Part shown: positions 59,629 through 64,000 of the stretch, piece after piece
Position numbering within the stretch: position 1 is the stretch's first letter
Layout of the letters: each line of letters opens with the position of its first letter
Assembly (NCBI GenBank): GCA_900088475.1
Contig: FLMG01001070.1
Span: forward strand, 62,001 to 126,000
Reading direction: 5' to 3'
Length of the DNA stretch: 64,000 nt
Source: Hyphochytrium catenoides
Taxonomy: Eukaryota > Sar > Hyphochytriomycetes > Hyphochytriales > Hyphochytriaceae
Program-made: the position numbers and the translations under genes
Notes under the pieces: model-generated
Seen by the model: the letters and a program-made list of their open reading frames with translations, nothing else
The model's database searches: none
Told to the model about the DNA's origin: nothing

Positions 59629-62012
59629 TCACCACCAAAAGCTCACGGAGAGGCTAAGAGACAGTGAACGGACGTAGTGCCAATAGTTGATGGGCAGAAA
59701 AAGCCTATTGGAGAGTGCACATGACAAGTAAGCACAGAGGGAGAAAGTTGGTCGGACGCAAGAGGGGGTGAAAGGGAGCCACCAGAAACAAGCACTAGGG
59801 TAAGCGAAGAAATGTCAGACCATGTCGAGGGTCTACTCACAGCTCGCCGGGCTTAAGAACGCCTTCGAGGCCTTTGGCCCTCCTAAATCTAGGATAACGA
59901 TCATGGTCAACCGCTTCCACCTTCACCTATGCGTCAGTTAGAGCATTAGGACATTTAGCAGCTATGAGAGCCGAGAGTAAAAGCACTGTTACGTCATGTC
60001 ATGCTACCTGGCTTGTATTACTTAGAATGCCTTCTCTTGGATACATGTCTGCAGATGCCTCGGGAGGATAGAGTCGGATGTACTTCGTTCCGACAACTTG
60101 GCCTAGGATGTTTGAATAGGGATCTTGATGAAGTCTAGACACCGTACCTATGGAATGAACCAGTAGTAATAAGCTTAGAGACTTACAAAGAGAAACAGAC
60201 AAGAGAAAAGAACAGGAAAGAGTCCTTCTAGGGTTCAGACACCTTGCCTGGAGGTCCTAGCCACACGTTCATAGAAACCTCTTCTTCCCCGTCTCCGCAC
60301 TCGACAGAAGTGGCAGCACAGTAGTCAGGGATTGAGATGTCCCTTCGCAGAGCTGGAACCTACATTGAAGGTAATCTCTTTAGAGCGAGAACCGGGCTGA
60401 TGTTGCAGAGCCCATGGAGGAGTCGGACATGACGCCCGGTGGAAAGACTGTCGGAGATTCTAGATAAGAGCCGCTTAGCAGAGTCACCGTCCGAGGAGAA
60501 GACCTGGCACATAAGAGAAATAGACCAATAGTGGAAGCGGTTGCCAAGCAGAGGAGGCCGGTGATGGATACCTGGTCAAACAAAGGATGCTGTGCGAGAT
60601 ATCGAACCTCGGTACCGCCTGCGAGACCGCTGTTAAATTGTGCCATAAGCACCCGGTTCGACTGATCGCTTCCCTTTGACTTGCCTTTCTCTAAAAACTG
60701 CTCGACAAAGTCCTTGAACTTCATGAATTGTAGCCTCCATCCCTCGTCCGCATAGTCCTGACCTATCTGCAGATGCAGGAAATAGTAAGAACCTACGTCC
60801 CTTTTGCTCCTTCCCATTATTCACTATTTCCTCAATACGATGCAAAAGCTGGGACCAACCTCGATAGGAACTGTCCTCAGCCCAGCCACGGTCTTTAGAT
60901 AGCTAAGGTTGGACCAGCACCTGCTTCCATTGTCTGAACCACCCATTGCTGGCCAGAAGTCAATGGCACCAGTTATAATGACCGGCTTTCTAATATGACA
61001 TCGGTGAGCTCTTTTGTTGAGAAGCTGAGAAGGCCGAGAGAAAGGTTAACCCTTACCCCATGGCAAAATAGTTCTGTTGAAATTCAAGCAAGGTGGGGCA
61101 TTCTATGCGAGGTATGGGAGACAGTGTCTTCTCATGTTCTCCATCACTTTCCTCGGTGGTCGACGTGGATCGCAAAGTTTGAACGGCTAGGTCAGCCTCT
61201 TGACCAGCAATACTTTTGCTGGCATCACCGCCAGAAGGAGAGTCACGATGGTGGTCGTCGGCTACCTTACGAAGCCGTTCTTCAAGTATCGTGACTAGAG
61301 GATGGGCGATCCTATGAAAGGGCTGCCCACCAATGATCAGCACCTGCAAGTTCGGGATTTCCAGGTAAGAGAAAGTGGATCCCGAGGCCTAAGAAGGAGC
61401 TTCTAAGGATAGGAGGAAAGTCGAAGCTAGGAGCACCAGAAAGGACAGTGCTGGTAAGGATCAAGCGCCAGCAAGAATGCGACCAAGACGACTGCTGGAG
61501 GAATGACAAGATATTCCAGGCGAGAGATGGTGAGGGAGGAAAACTGAGACGAGGACTCGGCATGGAAGAACGGAGCCATGTATAGAAGAAACGACCACTA
61601 CCAAGTCAAGCTGCCTTAAAGCATCTTCAGGATTCTTCGAAGAGATGGCTGAAGCTTTGTAGACTCCGAACAAGCAATAAAGAGTCCTCCATAGCCCTTT
61701 TACTCGCGCTCTCGGGTCCCCACGGTGCAGAACGTCCCAGCATGCAGCTAGGTGCTCATCAATCTGGTGGAGCACGGATTGGTTCCATCTCCAATCGAGA
61801 CAATCCACAATATTCCTTAGCTGGCTAAAGTTTTCGTCGAAGGAAGCGACGTCGCAGCTTGGGAGTTGCTGAGCGTCGCGCAGCCTTAACTCTAGCTCCT
61901 GTGTTGCTTGTTTTAAGAGTCTTGCAGCTTCACTATCGGGTGCGAAGAGCGGTGGAGATGCCGACGCAGGTTCCTGCTCAAGCTTAGCTCGCTTGCTAGA
62001 TGGGCTTTCCAT
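59629..62012 (-). CDS. KDM8: JmjC-domain protein JMJD5/KDM8
   Basis: 2-oxoglutarate and iron dependent JmjC enzyme; in animals an arginyl hydroxylase, in plants JMJ30/JMJD5 of the clock. Exon 1 (ATG 62012-62010) has a basic, Ser-rich start and a helical N-terminal domain including [20 protein letters not shown] and [20 protein letters not shown]. Then [52 protein letters not shown] and [60 protein letters not shown] (metal ligands His and Asp) with [15 protein letters not shown]; and last exon [20 protein letters not shown] (third ligand His) with TGA at 59631-59629. All metal ligands are kept, so an active enzyme is expected. At least seven exons. Faces Sec8 with about 175 bases between stops. 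Confidence 0.94.
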
Positions 62013-62629
62013 AGCCTGAGCAACCGGCGGGAGAAGTTACCTTCCCAGAGACCCTATAAGCCCTTGACGACAAGGTACGTGACCTTTCCTAGCCCCTAAC
62101 CTATAGAAGTCGTCCCCGCTTATGAAGGCATGTCGCAGACGAGACTGGCAAACGCATGAAGATGGCAACTTTATTGATTCTGTGGGTAGAACTCTGTCTG
62201 ATACGCAGATACAAGCTCATAAGCTCGTTCTTATCGCCGCTCATAATGCAATAACCAATTTATGATAACCGGTTGTGAGTAGATCCTGCGGATCAATAAT
62301 ACAGCATACCCCTCTAAAGAGAGAGACTTTTGTATGCTTTAGTAAACAGTAATACGCTCCATCTTGGTCACTTCCATAACTGATTTTCTCTATCGATTCT
62401 CTGAGAGTGGTTGCCTCCTATTTGGAGGAGGAGGTCGGAGCCAAAGATTTGTGAGCCTCCACCAGACAAATCTTCATCAAGAAGCCATTAGCTGCTGCCG
62501 ACTCTCAAAGGGATGACGGCAAGCATAGAGAAGGCATTGTACCAGTGCTGAAGATAGGTAGTATTCTGGGCTTCGAAAAGGAGTAAGGGGCTAACCATAG
62601 CTCCTCTCCAACCACGGCTGCTTAGAGCC
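62013..62629. other. Divergent intergenic region between JMJD5 and Nup205
   Basis: Probable shared promoter region. Nothing else recognised. Confidence 0.5.
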
Positions 62630-64000
62630 ATGGCATATGATGATGGGATGATGCCCTTCTTCAAGCTCTCCTCTACGCTAAAATCATTCCTTCAGGAGCC
62701 AAAGCGTACCTCTGACATCTCAGACCTCCAAGCTCTCTTAAGGAAGCACTTACCAGACCTCCTTAATCCGCTGCAGTATGCTGGCCTTAATGCTGATGAT
62801 AGAAAGAAGATTCAAAGTGGTAGAGTCACGTTAGGAAACCAGCAGGTGCCAATTCCCGAGAGCATACAAAAGGAAATTCTGGCCATGGCGGACGAGTTGC
62901 AGGTAAGTCCTTGGAAACACACTCTCGCTGTCGAGGACGTCTAAAGCGTATCATTAACTCTGGTGTCTAGCTCAACGAGATGGCATGTCTCCATATATGG
63001 GCCCATGTCAGCGAATCATCCGTCCGACGACACCTGGAGCAGGTGGCCTCTCGCCCCATAGGATCTCTGGGAGACGACATTCCCGCAGCAGCGCGGGAGA
63101 TGCATTACTTTGAGCGAATGTGCCTCCTGGGAACTATCTGTGAGCTCCTTAAAGCAAGAATGGATTTGGTTCTAGTCGAGGCAAAGCAAGAGATTATATC
63201 AAGCTTCGCCAATCAGCTCTTGATCGATGGGCTGCCGCTAAAACTGATGGAGGCTCTAAGAACAACCGTCTCCAAGTTTGGCTCTCAGGATAGAGTTACA
63301 CCTTTTATCATCTCTTCAGGTGAGAATAGGAGGCGTTGTCGATATCGGCGAGGCTCAGCAAGCACACCTAGCAGAACACACTATTTGCAACCTACTGTGA
63401 GGTAGTCTTTGCTAACGCCTTACAAACTTTGCTCAGGTCTCAAACTAGCCGAGTGTCTCTTCTTCCTATATTATAGTGTTCAGATTGAGGCGGAAGAGGT
63501 TAAAACTCTGGTTGGCCTTCTACAGCATGCCTCCTCCTTGGTCTCAAAAACTCAGAACCTAGCAGAGCTCTCCGGTAAGACCGCGGGATACCTAACCCTC
63601 CTCCTTATAGCGATTGTTAGTAGTTTTCCAATCAATAGTGTGCCCGTGAGACCTGTGTTTCCTAGCAGCTAGGCCGGCAGCTTCTTGGGAGTAAAGGCAT
63701 CTATAAGGAGTGCCCTTGCTCTTCTCAGACTTGCGCTTCGCTCGAATGAAAGGGTTGACTCTTCTTTCCTGTCGGCCTCAGGACCTGAAGCAGGCTTTCA
63801 GACCTCCCTTACTAGTGCCCACCCTCCTGGGCGAGTAAGTCAGGGCACTGGTCGACACGATGTGGTGGAGTTGTCGCAAATCCTCTACGTGTTGCAGCTT
63901 AGTGTTCTCTGTTCCTTGGATCAGAACCACGGACTCATAGATAGGAGGACTAACCAAGTAAATCCTATGGGGCCTGGTAATTGGCTTTCGGAGGGGCCGG
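62630..64000 (+). CDS. NUP205: Nucleoporin Nup205/Nup192, N-terminal part, cut by the window edge
   Basis: Nup205 is an inner-ring scaffold nucleoporin of the nuclear pore. Exon 1 (62630-62902) starts MAYDDGMMPFFKLSSTLKSF and includes GRVTLGNQQVPIPESIQKEI. The second exon (62971 on) begins LNEMACLHIWAHVSESSVRR after a TCTAG acceptor, a segment matching the conserved ELxLNE element, and goes through YFERMCLLGTICELLKARMD, where Nup205 has the hydrophobic helices. Later exons give EAEEVKTLVGLLQHASSLVS, LKQAFRPPLLVPTLLGE and LQLSVLCSLDQNHGLIDRRT. Coding continues past the window end. Only about 350 of roughly 1,900 residues are here. The family assignment is from the LNE and helix patterns, so less certain than others. 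Confidence 0.75.

Noticed and set aside
1-64000. CRISPR, phage, transposon or operon-like systems
   Set aside because: No regularly spaced repeats, terminal inverted repeats with transposase, or polycistronic gene runs were seen on either strand.

Overview
This 64 kb window is nuclear DNA from a eukaryote with many introns. Genes lie on both strands, most have many short GT-AG introns, and exons match conserved eukaryotic families when joined across them. The mix of families suggests a unicellular protist or alga: sterol C24-methyltransferase (no animal pattern), ATG101, WDR19/IFT144 and DNAL4 ciliary parts, Rubisco-LSMT-like SET proteins, an IBR3/ACAD11-type fused acyl-CoA dehydrogenase, and an eL38 starting Met-Pro-Lys-Gln-Ile as in plants and many algae. 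The species cannot be fixed from sequence alone. No prokaryotic-style operon, CRISPR array, insertion sequence or virus was seen.

Layout. 0-7.3 kb: an unrecognised small ORF, a short IFT144-like WD40 gene (+), TRM61 (-), axonemal LC8-like dynein light chain DNAL4 (+) and MsrB (-). 7.3-12.1 kb: gene-poor, containing ribosomal protein eL38 (-). 12.1-17.3 kb: two SET-domain methyltransferase genes in tandem (+). 18.5-23.1 kb: TRIP13/PCH2 (+) and the clamp-loader subunit RFC5 (-), tail to tail. 24.9-31.2 kb: APH-ACAD fusion of the ACAD10/11 family (+). 31.6-33.2 kb: RING-H2 protein (-), followed by long GA and CT tracts. 35.8-36.9 kb: ATG101 (-). 37.7-39.0 kb: SMT (-), divergent from a mitochondrial presequence protease (39.8-45.2 kb, +). 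45.8-46.9 kb: secreted class 3 lipase (-, no intron). 46.9-51.1 kb: 4 kb with no gene I can support. 51.1-52.7 kb: intronless FGGY sugar kinase of bacterial appearance (-). 53.3-59.5 kb: exocyst Sec8 (+). 59.6-62.0 kb: JmjC protein JMJD5/KDM8 (-). 62.6 kb to the end: 5' part of nucleoporin Nup205/Nup192 (+).

The genes are mostly single-copy housekeeping functions (tRNA modification, translation, DNA replication and checkpoint, autophagy, secretion, nuclear pore, sterol and fatty acid metabolism, mitochondrial peptide turnover) and do not form one pathway. Neighbours often converge with only 180-450 bp between stop codons, so the genome is fairly compact where genes are found. No clearly undescribed system is visible. 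The most notable items are the truncated IFT144-like gene beside a 74 bp tandem duplication, the intronless FGGY kinase as a candidate for lateral transfer, the SET tandem pair, and an asparagine-to-histidine change in the MsrB active-site motif. Exon ends were read by eye and are approximate unless stated.
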